Shown: positions 25,461 through 36,375 of the stretch, piece by piece
How the letters are laid out: every line of letters starts with the position of its first letter
Numbering within the stretch: the first letter of the stretch is position 1
NCBI RefSeq assembly: GCF_010389155.1
Contig: NC_057764.1
Span: 40,742,275-40,806,274, forward strand
Direction of reading: 5' to 3'
DNA length: 64,000 bases
Origin: Erigeron canadensis
Taxonomy: Eukaryota > Streptophyta > Magnoliopsida > Asterales > Asteraceae
Made by a program: the position numbers and the translations under genes
Notes under the pieces: model-generated
Told to the model about the DNA's origin: nothing
What the model saw: only the letters and a program-made list of their open reading frames with translations
Databases searched by the model: none

Positions 25461-25650
25461 TGGGGATGAGAATATAAGGCTGTCGGGTATCTAAGCTTAG
25501 GTGTGGAACACTCACATATTGTTTTTTTAATCTATAAAAATCATGGGGACCCATGCATTTATTCATTAAACAAGAAATAATAAAATATTAGTATGTGAGG
25601 GGTTCCACACCTAAGCTTAGGTGTCAGACAACTTTATATTCCCTTTTCCA
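25461..25650. mobile_element. Hairpin MITE B in a (TA)n tract
   Basis: The left arm starts TGGGGATGAGAATATAAGG and includes CTAAGCTTAGGTGTGGAAC; the right arm includes GTTCCACACCTAAGCTTAG and ends ATATTCCCTTTTCCA. The arms are about 48 bp. The ends abut (TA)n on both sides. No coding capacity. Confidence 0.75.
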
Positions 25651-25662
25651 TATATATATACA

Positions 25663-26006
25663 TATAGGGGTGAGATATTTTGAGACCACCTCTTATTTTA
25701 TGACCAACCAGGATCATTGATTTTTGTACACTAACATCATCTACTACGATATACAAGACTTTTTTGTAAAAACACTAAGACTTTATGGTGACGGGCCCAC
25801 CAGAAAATCATGTGTAAGTTAAGTTACACATGTGTAAGTTAACTTACACATGATTTTTCTGTGGACCCGTCGCTGAAAAGTCTTAGTGTTTTTACAAAAA
25901 ATTCTTGTATATCGTAGTAGATCATGATGGTGGTGTGTAACTTACGAAAATCAATGGTCCTTTTTTGGACTTTTTTTAGTTGGTCTCAAATTATCTTTCC
26001 CCCATA
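25663..26006. mobile_element. Hairpin MITE C, almost wholly palindromic, 340 bp
   Basis: The outer arms are ATAGGGGTGAGATATTTTGAG and the inverse of CTCAAATTATCTTTCCCCCAT. Inner arms continue (ACTAAGACTTT/AAAGTCTTAGT), with a near-perfect palindrome at the centre (AAGTTACACATGTGTAAGTTAA region, about 25812-25855). Single strands or transcripts would fold into one long hairpin, a possible small-RNA source. Flanked by TATATA. Confidence 0.75.
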
Positions 26007-26010
26007 TATA

Positions 26011-26192
26011 TATGGGAAAAGTGAGTATGAGGCTGTTATGCACCCAACTTGGGTGAAAAACCCCTCACATATTAATATTTTAATATTTTAAATAAATACA
26101 TGACCCCCTATGATTTTTACCTTTTAAAAAAAGGTATGTGAGGGGTTTTTCACCCAACTTGGATACCTAACTGCCTCATATTCCCTTTCCCC

Positions 26193-26194
<2 letters not shown>
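26011..26194. mobile_element. Hairpin MITE D in a (TA)n tract
   Basis: The left arm has GGGAAAAGTGAGTATGAGGC, then CACCCAACTTGGGTGAAAAA; the right arm has TTTTTCACCCAACTTGG, then GCCTCATATTCCCTTTCCC. It is related in end sequence to MITE B (ATGAG...CTCATATTCCC) but differs inside. It is followed by a long TA run at about 26195-26218. Confidence 0.75.
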
Positions 26195-26218
<24 letters not shown>

Positions 26219-26224
<6 letters not shown>

Positions 26225-28599
26225 CACACTCAAGTTTCATGCCTCTTTTGACAATTCGAGTTTCTCCCTTCTTTAGTCCTTGGCCTCCCTTCGCATGTAA
26301 CAAATTATGCTTGCCATTTCGTAACTTACTACATACATCATACCAAAAATACTAATACTATAGCAATGCAACACCAATAGAACAATAAATTGGATATTTC
26401 AACTTTTTGAGTATCGACCTGTCGATCTAAAGTAGAATAACCTTTTAAGTAATTCATTTGATTTAAAAGAAAAACACTTGTCTTCAATACGCAAGGGAGA
26501 AAGAGTATGATTATTGGTTATAGGATTAGGTTATACTATTTTAGAGTACCACTATTTGGTGGGACACATGATGGACTGGTTTTTCCATTTGGGGATGTAA
26601 GATCATTTTTGGACACATATGTAAAGAAAAAGATGATTCCCATGTTTGGTCAATTTATTCAAATTTCAATGCCCATTTTCCATGATTGTTACTTTTGCTT
26701 ACAAGCTAAACTCCGCATGTAGATTGTAGGGGTAGATCTCCTAAACTTCCAACAACAAAAGTATCCCATTCTCGGATATTAGAGAGTTAAAATGTAAACA
26801 TTCTCGTCAAAACTCAAAAGTGGATAGATTGTTTTTATAAAGATATCTGGTCAAATTAGGAAAAAAAGAATAGTGTAAAAAGTGAAGGCTTTCCACAAAT
26901 TGAAATTTGGCCGAGTCAAATCTGCTCTGTTTTTTTTCCGTTAAGTAATTAACTATAACTTACATTCGAATATCACATGACTACATTAAAAATAGAAGCC
27001 AAATAGTATTAAAAGTGGATTGTTGATCGATCCAAATGAACTTCGATAGTTTCTATCGGATATATATAATTTAAGATTGTCATTAAGGTAACCATTAACC
27101 TTTTCAAACATATGAATCAATTCATGGTGTAACATAGTTACTAAAACAACCACGGACATATATTTCTATCTAGGAGTATTAGAGTGTATGCTCGAGTTCA
27201 ATTTGTTAAAAGCCTAAACGAACGAGCATAACTTGGAGATAGTTTGATATTAAAGTTCGAGCTTTGAAGAGTGGAGACTGTACTTGTTTAAGCTCGTAAA
27301 TATAAACGATGTTAAATGATCATCTTATTTGACACATGTAAAATAATCTAATACTCCGTATAAGTTATTTAGTATAAAACTTTTGTACTTATAACTACTA
27401 TTAATGAATATATCTATTTCTTTATATTATTATAATAATAATAATTGAAACAGTCTAAAATTTATTATGAAAACTTAGATAATTACCTTATGAGTTATCA
27501 AGAACTTAATATGTTTAATCCATGTATTATGAGAAAAATAATCTAATTATCTTATAAACAAGTCAAGCTTAAAACGAGCTTGTGCCTCTAAATTTATCAA
27601 CAAGCCGCGTTTCAGCTTTACTCATACAACTCCAACCGAGCTCAAATTCAAGCTCCTAAAAAAAACAAGCTCGAATGGAGTTTAGAGGAGTTTGATCAAC
27701 TTGGTTCGACTAGTTTACTTTTCTATCCAACACATAGCATTACTATCACTTCGTTGATTCTCACTCAAATCCAAATATCAGTCAAGGAAAACTATATAAA
27801 ATACCATTTCCATTAAACAGAACTTGTAGCTTATTAGAATGTATATATAAGGGCTAAGGAAAAATATAGGTATAAAATAAAAAATTCGTATTCACACGAT
27901 GATAGTATATATGATAGTGAATGCTTTTTTGAAAAACCTGTCATAAAATCATAATCAACATGTGTTGTTTAATGTTAGTTAAGCACTAGTAATTTTTAAT
28001 AACAAAAAACCAAAAACCAAAGACATGAGGTCATTACCCAACCAACTAATCTATTATTTACTCGTAAATAATTAAGATATAATTAAGGTGAAATTATATA
28101 TTGCCGTTAGTCATGATTAAATTAAATCCATAATTGGAATAGCAAGGTCAAGCAGAAACTTCTAATAATGGGACTTCAACTCATAACGTACCAGTTAAAT
28201 ATTTTGATTCACGTGCCCAACTTATACTATATTTTCTTCTTCCTTTAAACAAAGAATAGAAAAAATGCTACCATATTTAAATGGGGCCTTTTACTACGTT
28301 TACAGAAAGAGAAATGATATTAGTACCATTGTTTTTTATTATTCTATCACACAGTATTAACATTACAACATACTGTACAAGTTGATAATACATGATAGTA
28401 ATACATGAATAAAAAGTTATGGTATTAATGTCATTGCCTTTACAGAAAACACGTTTGAGTGGGCAATAGAATTTAGTGGAATTAATGATAACAAGTAATG
28501 ACAAGGAAACTAACTTTAACTTTACTTAGTACCTTTTTCATTAGACTTTCAACAATATAGTAGTATGATATCAGTGTTTTGTGATTTACTCACGGGTTC
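26219..28599. other. Intergenic DNA with degraded transposon relics; no gene
   Basis: At about 27190-27720, repeated GCTCGAG/AAGCTCG/CGAGCTC phrases in both orientations look like a decayed DNA-transposon family member. A 71-codon frame at 26507-26722 has no recognisable features and is not called. The remainder is AT-rich and silent to inspection. Confidence 0.5.
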
Positions 28600-28602
28600 T
28601 AA

Positions 28603-28972
28603 GGGGTGTTTGGTATGATGGAATGAAAATGGTAGAAAGAGAATGAGAAAGATTTATCTTGTTTGTTTGCGACGAAGAAAGGGAATGAGAAAGAAGAAAG
28701 AGGAATCAATTCTATATTCTCCAATTCCATTATCTCCATTCTCTATAAATTGTAGAGAATGGGTAAGAATGGAAAAAAAATTTTTTTTTTTTTTTGAAGA
28801 TGTTATATGTAATAAATGTATTGTTATTTAAATTTTTTATATATATATATTCATTCTCTATGGGTATCAAACAATGGAATTCATTCTCTTTCCAAATACT
28901 CATTTTCTTTCTCACTATTTTCATTCTCTATTACATTTCCATTCTCTATGATTCCCTCCTACCAAACACCCC
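28603..28972. mobile_element. Tourist-like MITE, 370 bp, with TAA target duplication
   Basis: Perfect 13-bp terminal inverted repeats GGGGTGTTTGGTA...TACCAAACACCCC, flanked by TAA at 28600-28602 and 28973-28975. GGGTGTTTGG ends plus TAA are classic for plant PIF/Harbinger-derived MITEs. The interior also has subterminal GAATGAGAA/TTCTCATTC-type repeats. No transposase. Confidence 0.88.
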
Positions 28973-28975
28973 TAA

Positions 28976-31900
28976 AGGTTTACAATGTTATATGGCAGTA
29001 TAGATTATTGGTGGTGGCTTGGCTGGTGATTTAAGTAAGTGAAGATGGCGTGTAACAAAAACAAAATGAAATGCGGTGATTTGTCATACTTAATTTTATC
29101 GATAGATAAAACTTGAAAGAAACTTCTTAATGTTAGATAAGGATTCGTACATTGTTTTATAGTTAATGAAAAAATTGGCATAATTTTATTTTTATTTTCT
29201 TCATATGTTACTTCCGAAAATTTAAAAATATGCATAGAAAATCAAAAGTCAAAAGATAATGACCAAATTTCCATAATGTGGAAAGCAAGTGGGCCTTATT
29301 GTAATACCAACATGAGGAAGTGGATGACCAAATAATACAATACGAATTAGGTGTTTGCCATTGCATTGCATGATACTATACACTTGATTTTAAATATGAT
29401 TGACGACCCACCACACCATTTATAGTTTTGACTTTAAATATAAAGTCCACTATCAATGTTTGACTTTATATTATTTTTCTCATTTTGACCTAATTGGTTG
29501 ATTATATGGTGGTTTGATTTACAAATGAGATATTCTCAACTATATACCAATTACATTAGTTTTATTCGTTCAGTTTCATCAAATATTGAAAAACTTTCAA
29601 AAAGTTATTCTTTCTATCATGGTGTTTGTCTTAAAGAATCGAACTACTTTACAAAAGACTAATTTGCCTTCAAGAAATCCCATTTGATGAGATAATTACA
29701 AGTCAAAAGTCATACTCTAAAATTATCTTCAATGTGGATGTTTTCACATATTCTTTCAATCTTTCATATTCTTATTTGTCTTTTCTTATCTATAACATTA
29801 AAGTATATATGTCCGTTCTTCCTTTTGTTAATAAATTATTCGTGCATAGTTAAGGACACGATTTTAGTTATACACATCATTTTATATCCTTGCTTTCCTT
29901 TCTTATTCATAACCTTTATGTCCGTCTTTGCTTGTCCATAAGGTATATTTGTCTATAGTTAAGGATATGTTTTTAGATATCCTTAAGATATCTATTGTAT
30001 AATATTAATTATTTTGTTTGTATATGAAATAATGATATGTAAAATTGAAGGATTTTAAGGATTATTAAGGATTTTAAAGATTTTTAAAGAGATGACGTGA
30101 CAACTAAAAGACACATTAAAACGTACTTAGCATTGGAAATAACCTTATTCATAGTATTTTTTGTTTGTTTGTATATGAAACATGTAAGGATGTGTGATGA
30201 TGTAAAAAAAATTATAGAGAATATATAAGGATATTTGTATGGTTGGAAATAAAAAAAGACTTTTTAAAAATCTAAAATCTTTAAAAACTTACTCATAAAG
30301 CTATAATGTGACGGCTTAAGGACGTCTATAATATAAGAGAAAGCCTTACAATATTGCATTTACCAAATCAGAAGACAACTACGGTGTATGTAAATAACGT
30401 CATTTGCTTGTTGATTTTGATTTCTTATGAGTACTTATATTGTTACTAAGGCCTAAGCTTATAAGGGAAAGAAATTCTCACATGCCACATTAATGTTACA
30501 TAATTTTTTACTTTAAGAATTTACTTTGAATTTTATCCTACCATCGATACTACAATTCTCATCAAATTCTCAACTTCTCATATTATCGCAACATCATTTT
30601 CATTAAATTAACACAAACATAAATAAAATAAAATAAAATAAAATCCAAAACGTGAAAAATGGAAGGTAAAAGTAACAACGTAATGATCATGAAGAAAGTG
30701 GACCCCGTTTTTCAGCCATCCTCGTCGTCTCCTTCAAGACATGAAGCCACGATTTGGCCCACAATGCCGTGGTGAAAGTAATAGTTTCTCGAGAACGGCC
30801 ACAATTTCGCGCTATAAATAAAGACGTGAGAACACGGAAGATTTGACCGAGACCGGCTTCTATAGCAAGGATAACACTTTGTATCAGGACGGACTATCTT
30901 TGCAACGAAATATAATTTTAGAAATTAAAAATGCGAATTTTTTCAAGGTTATAGGAACGCAAAAAAACAAAGCATGTAGCCAGAGTAGCCCCACAAAGTT
31001 GTACATAAATTCTCGGCTTTGATTTATTGATAACAATATTATCGATATCGACCTCCTTAAAAAATAAAATACTCCGTAATAAAAAGATCTGAAACAACAA
31101 AGTTTAGTTTTATATATAATGGTAAATTTTAATAATATGAAGTTTGCTTTTCTAAATCTCTAACTTAACTGTAACTGTGATTATAAGCACTTGGGATCAA
31201 TCTAAAGACCTAGTAAAGAAGACCATGATATATGGCGAACAAAAAAAAAAATCAGATAACACCTGATTGAGAGCCTATACATACTTTTATTGACATTTCA
31301 CCTACACATTTTATACAACAATACCGAATTCAAATTGATTACGAGCCATCCTGCCCACCCCGTTTTCCTAAGTTGGGTTGAGTGTTGACTCTCATTTACA
31401 ACGGGTAAATAGATTAGGTTCCGTAGAAACTAGAAAACAAAGATGACGAACCTTTTTTCTTGCTTGCTACCCAAAGATATTTTACAGCTCAATAAGTTCT
31501 AATTTGAGACCACTTATGAGAACATCAAAATATTTGACCATTAAGTCATCTCGGTTGTGGTGGTTGACTCATTATACAATTTGAATGGATGCCGAAACTT
31601 TACGGAAGGAATAAAGTAGTAAAAATCAGATGACACCGTATGGTAATTAAGATTGCATTGAACCAAAAACTTATACTAACATTTCAAAAATTCGTACAAG
31701 GTTTTTTGTTTTTTGCAAAGCCATGCTAGTCAATTAGAATTAGGCCCCTAGCTACAAAATGAGAAAGCCCAAAGTTAGATAACAGAGTGGTTTTCTAGAA
31801 GGAAAACCGCACCCGTAAACCAATATCCGCGCTACAAAAAGACAGATGCAAAACTGCATAATGCATATATAGACTCCTGCTTTAGCCAATTTTTTTAAAA

Positions 31901-32533
31901 ACAATATCTTTACAAGTTCTAGAAGTCAGTCAAGTGGGTTTAATTGTTATCAGGAGCAATTGATGAGGTTTAAAGGAAGTGACTCACTGATGGATGCTGA
32001 ACTAATTAATTACGAGTAATTAAAAAAGTAATTATCAACTTGAATATTACGAGTGTACGTAAAAGCCTTCAACGTACAGAAGTCATCTTAGATTTTGGTG
32101 TGCAGGGCATTTTATTTGGCATGTCGCGTATTGAGTGTTTTATCAAGCAAATCATGTTTGTTTTTAGCCTAATTGAGAAAAATAGCTACAATTGTGAACA
32201 TTATTTCTTCATTATTATTTGTGTAATCTTCACCAGCAAAAGAGTAGATTGGCAGGGTTGTTGGGTTTATATTATTTGGGTTTTGGCAACCTCTAGTCTT
32301 CTACCCAGTTTTCGTCTTTACAAAATAATAGATAATATGCTCTTCAGATGATCCTTTTTCGGTTTTCCAATTTTTCTCCTCATGGAACCAATTAAGAAAC
32401 ATTTTCCGGAATACACATGGTACCAAGTAGCATTACGAATAGATAACATGAGGAATTCATAATAACACAAAGTCAAAATAAAACAACATAGTACAACCAA
32501 AAGTCAAACTCTCTATAGTAAGTCCCAACGCTA
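28976..32533. other. AT-rich intergenic DNA; no gene supported
   Basis: This includes an (AAAAT)n microsatellite at about 30617-30644 and a moderately GC-rich island at about 30690-30860 that ends in CGCTATAAATAAAG. The latter is a plausible TATA box, but it is followed by no convincing coding frame, so it is a possible lone promoter or relic. Several 60-100 codon open frames have biased composition and are ignored. Confidence 0.5.
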
Positions 32534-33752
32534 CTAGTCATGGATGATAGAGTGTAACAATATTGAAGCCTCGTCCGGCTCCGGAGCTGTAACTGTATCC
32601 TCTGTGTTTCATGCAAACAAACAAATACATTAAAAATTTAATTTAAAAGATTCTAATAATGACAATCCTAATAATCAAATTATTACATGTATAAAAAAAA
32701 CGATAATTGATAATTAAACCGGTCCAGCTTGACCGCCAATTTATACGTGTGGGCTAAACGGAAAATTACCTTTTAAAAACTCGGGCCCCAAGGCCCATAT
32801 GAGAGTAAACAAATTAATTTGCAAATACAATTACAATATTTACCTGAAGTTATCTAAAGTTAACCTACCTCAGCCGAAAGTTGCCTAAAGTTAAACAAAT
32901 CTATAGAGTACAAGTTTACACCAAAGTAATTGGTTTCAAAGTCCATAATGTCCATAACTTGGAACATTTTCTTATGTGAACTCCAAATACTATATCATTA
33001 ACTTATCGCGTCAACAATATATCATATACGAAATATTCGTAAAACAACAATTGATGTATCTACCATACATATATGTATTACTAGCTAGTAAAGTATATTA
33101 TTAAAGTTATACAATATAGTAGATAAATCAATATTCGTGGTACTAATATCACTTCTATATATCAATATCTAATAGAGTAGTATAAATGTACATAATAATA
33201 AATTCAAAACCATTAATAGAATGAAAAAAAAATACTTGATTACTTACCAGAAAGAGTTCTAGGCAGTTTTGCTACTATGTCATCAATAATGCTCTCACCA
33301 CCACCATTCTCTTTATCATTATTATTTTCATGATCAGCACCAGCACCACCACCATTTTCCACCACAACATGACCATCATCATCATCATCCCCTCCTCCGG
33401 CCACTATTTCACCTGATCCATGACCAAACTTATTAGCAGAACAACCATGACGATCAGCTGATGATTTTGGGCTATTAACCAAATTGGTAATTAGCTGATT
33501 AAAAAAGCCACCACCAGCAGTAGCTGAAGTAGGTGTGGATGATTTTTCTTCTTCATATTTAACTCCATTGATCATTTCATCACCACTATAGCTGTATTGA
33601 TCTTGATCTTCTTCATCCATCACAACTATCCCACTTGGCCTCTTTCCCAGCCTTCCTACAATTTTCTCACCTTCTTTCTCATCATTTTGATCTCTACCCC
33701 TTTTGTTGCCAATACCAATTATCCTCTCATCTTCAAACACACCCCCTTCCAT
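32534..33752 (-). CDS. Unrecognised acidic plant protein with conserved-looking C terminus
   Basis: Exons 33248..33752 and 32534..32601 total 573 nt (190 aa); the intron is 646 bp in phase 1. I do not recognise a named family. The protein is hydrophilic and acidic, with Gly-rich and poly-Asp patches (GGGDDDDDGH). It has no signal peptide or membrane segment. Short hydrophobic motifs recur in the acidic background: GGFFNQLITNLVNSP near the middle and GGGESIIDDIVAKLPRTLS near the end. The C terminus is PDEASILLHSIIHD. The repeated pattern of Gly followed by I/F-N/D-x-L/I is suggestive of linear interaction motifs. The KRGRDQN and RLGKRPSG stretches could be nuclear signals. The start is the first ATG. 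The second exon is short, but its splice sites and frame fit well. Confidence 0.75.
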
Positions 33753-36375
33753 TTTTTACTAATAATTAATTATTACCCCCTAGTATTATATATACTTGCA
33801 AAAGATTTTTGTAAATATATCAAAACTTAGTACTTGAGATATTTAGGAAATTAAGATGTTATTATTTCAAAGTTATGATATTTATGAATTTGTGTGTGTT
33901 ATTAATTGGTTTGACATACAAATTAAGCTGTGTATATGTATAGCTAGATATCATATACTGTAGTATGTTTGTGTGTGAGGCCGGGGGACATATGTCCTTG
34001 TATGAAGGAGGCATCATGAAGATCTGTGCATGGTGACTACACGTGCTCTGCTGATGTTGTCCTTGTTAAGATGTTTCACCCAACCATTTCTTTACACGTG
34101 TTGATGTTATGAATTGGTCGGTCGGTTCTTTGAATGGATAATATGGATTTTTTCCTTTGTTGTTTTCATTACCTTTCTATTTTTAATTTCTTTTATTTAA
34201 CCGACTTTGCAAAAGCACTGACTGCTTTTAATACTGACCCTCTTTTTAAAGTTTATACGAGTATTAAAGTAAAGTAGAATATAAACTAGTTTTTTTACCC
34301 GGATTTTGCCCTGAAGATATAACATTGCTTATTTAAATGTTTGCCAAAAAATGTATTGTGGTGTATCAACGTAACATACAGTAATCATTTACATGATTAA
34401 TTTTATGAATAGTTGATGGAAATAAAAAAATACGAATGTTAATTATGTAGCAACTAAAAAAAGTGAAAACACATTAAAATTATACTATTATATGTAAAAT
34501 ACAAAAATAAATGGAAAGTATCATATAGATTAATGTAGAAAATAGTAAAAACAAATGAATGCGGATACCATATTAATTTTGTACAATAAATTATATAAAC
34601 CAAAAAAACTTAAATTACGACAACTTTAGGTAAAAATATTAGGCAAAAATGTTTTTTTGTTAAACTGAGAGACCGATAAACAATACTAATTTCACACAAA
34701 AACTACAGTCGAACGCCTGTTAAAAAAATGGATCTGATTTGCAGCAGCTTCTGTAATTCTCGTAAGACACTAAAATAGCGTCTAACGACCATTAGCACCC
34801 GTTGGAGAAAAACACCTAATTCTCTGTTAGAAAAAGGACTTGATTTGCAGTCGTTATTGTTACTTCCGTTAAACACCCAAATAAAACGTAATGGCCGTCA
34901 GCTCTTGTTGGAGTTTCCTAATGACTTTTTAACAGTAAGGACTATTGTCGCAACATATTTAATGACAGGGACTAATATTGTTTAGAAAGCATGTATTAGG
35001 GGGTTAAATGCTAAAAAAGTTGAAAGTTACATGTATGCATACTTGTATGTTATGCTTAGGAAGTTGTGAAAAAGTACTTGGTTTTTAGTATATAGGTATA
35101 ATATGCTGGTAGAAAAAAAGAAATATAGTAGATTGGTTGGGTTGGGTCACTGGGTGTGGAATATGTGGGTTTATCAGTGTGTATGTTATCCGGCCCAATG
35201 AATATAGAATTTGGTCCTTAATGTTCTTTATAAGTTTTTTTTTTTTTTTTTTTTTGGGTTTCCTTGCAGTTTTTAACAAAAGCCTTTTGTTGAAAAGGAA
35301 AACCATACAAAAAAGGTGAATTTTTAAGTGTCAAATTACGTTGCATAAGTTCGTGTGAATTGATTCGACATTAGCTAAAATATCGGATTATATATAATAA
35401 GTTTCTAACAAGCTTAGCTCAAGCTTAATTACGGTATAAAATTGCTTGTCAATTTGTAATGTACATAGATTATTGTAAGGATTAACTATTAATTTTATCA
35501 ATTCCCAAAACATATATACCAGGGAGTCGTTAGCTAAAATATCAACATATGATAGATATTCACACAGAACAAATCGGTTCGACCCAATTACATATCAAGA
35601 TTTCTTTAAGTAATTTCTAAGTATCTTGAATTTAGTCATAAGAAAAAAAATAATATCTAAATAAAGCCACAAACATACGAGTTTCCTATTTATTTACTGT
35701 ACTAAATACGAGTAATTGATTAACAAATGGCCGGAATGGAATTGTCAGGAAATAACTTATGTGCAAAAAGTCAAGGTCAGAGTCAGCTATATTATTATCA
35801 TTATTATTATAAGTCAAATAATAAACACAACTAGAAGGGAGAAAGAACATACATAACAAGAAACACGTAATAAACACGTACACATTTTTAGACTCCTGGG
35901 CCATCTTATCATTATCGTAATCCTAACTTAATATTGATTTGATAATATCTATCGATCTATACATCATTGTTAAGGTGTATTTTCTTGTAAGAACACAATT
36001 TCATCAATAACGTATTAAATTAGATTTCAATTATAATTCCTGTACGGAGAAGAGATATATAATCTAACAAATTTATTTTCTGGCACGTTTGACAAGTTCA
36101 AGTTGCATCTTACGTACGTTTCATTTTATCTCTTTTGTAAGTTTTCTTATTCTTGTTTAGCTTCAGTCAAATCTAAACTTTTGATCTCGTTTAGTCGTTT
36201 ACTAGATATCGATATTTGTATTATTTAATCATAATTCATGGGCCTTTTCCTTCCATGTTTTTGTAGTTGAAATCTGCATGCATTTTTGTGATGAATTACG
36301 GCCCTTTAATATTATAGAACTCTGTGTTGGTTAGTGGTCGACTAATTGTAAAAAATGTTTCAGGTATGGTAAATA
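33753..36375. other. Divergent spacer between the acidic-protein gene and the LSD1-like gene
   Basis: Both promoters lie here. The region near 34020-34130 has CACGTG-type motifs (TACACGTGCTC, TTTACACGTGTTG), possible G-boxes for the acidic-protein gene. A poly-T run is at about 35236-35255. No other gene is supported. The first zinc finger missing from the LSD1-like gene was looked for here by eye and not found. Confidence 0.55.
34716..34912. repeat. Two diverged tandem units of about 115 bp
   Basis: CTGTTAAAAAAATGGATCTG/CTGTTAGAAAAAGGACTTG, ATTTGCAGCAG/ATTTGCAGTCG and CCGTTGGAG/CTTGTTGGAG follow in the same order in both halves (from about 34716 and about 34835). This is probably a fragment of a dispersed repeat. 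Confidence 0.5.

Noticed and set aside
25252..26218. Repeat-spacer array resembling CRISPR
   Set aside because: The repeats are inverted arms of distinct MITEs separated by (TA)n; no uniform direct repeat, and the DNA is a plant nuclear genome.
30690..30900. Orphan promoter with a TATA box and a new gene
   Set aside because: CTATAAATA is present, but the following ATG frames stop within a few codons; kept only as a remark in the spacer entry.
28277..31100. Several 60-100 codon frames in AT-rich spacer
   Set aside because: Biased F/I/Y/K composition, no splice-compatible neighbours and no recognisable domain.
33597..33830. Plus-strand frame over the acidic-protein gene start
   Set aside because: Antisense of a well-supported spliced gene; composition typical of reversed acidic coding DNA.
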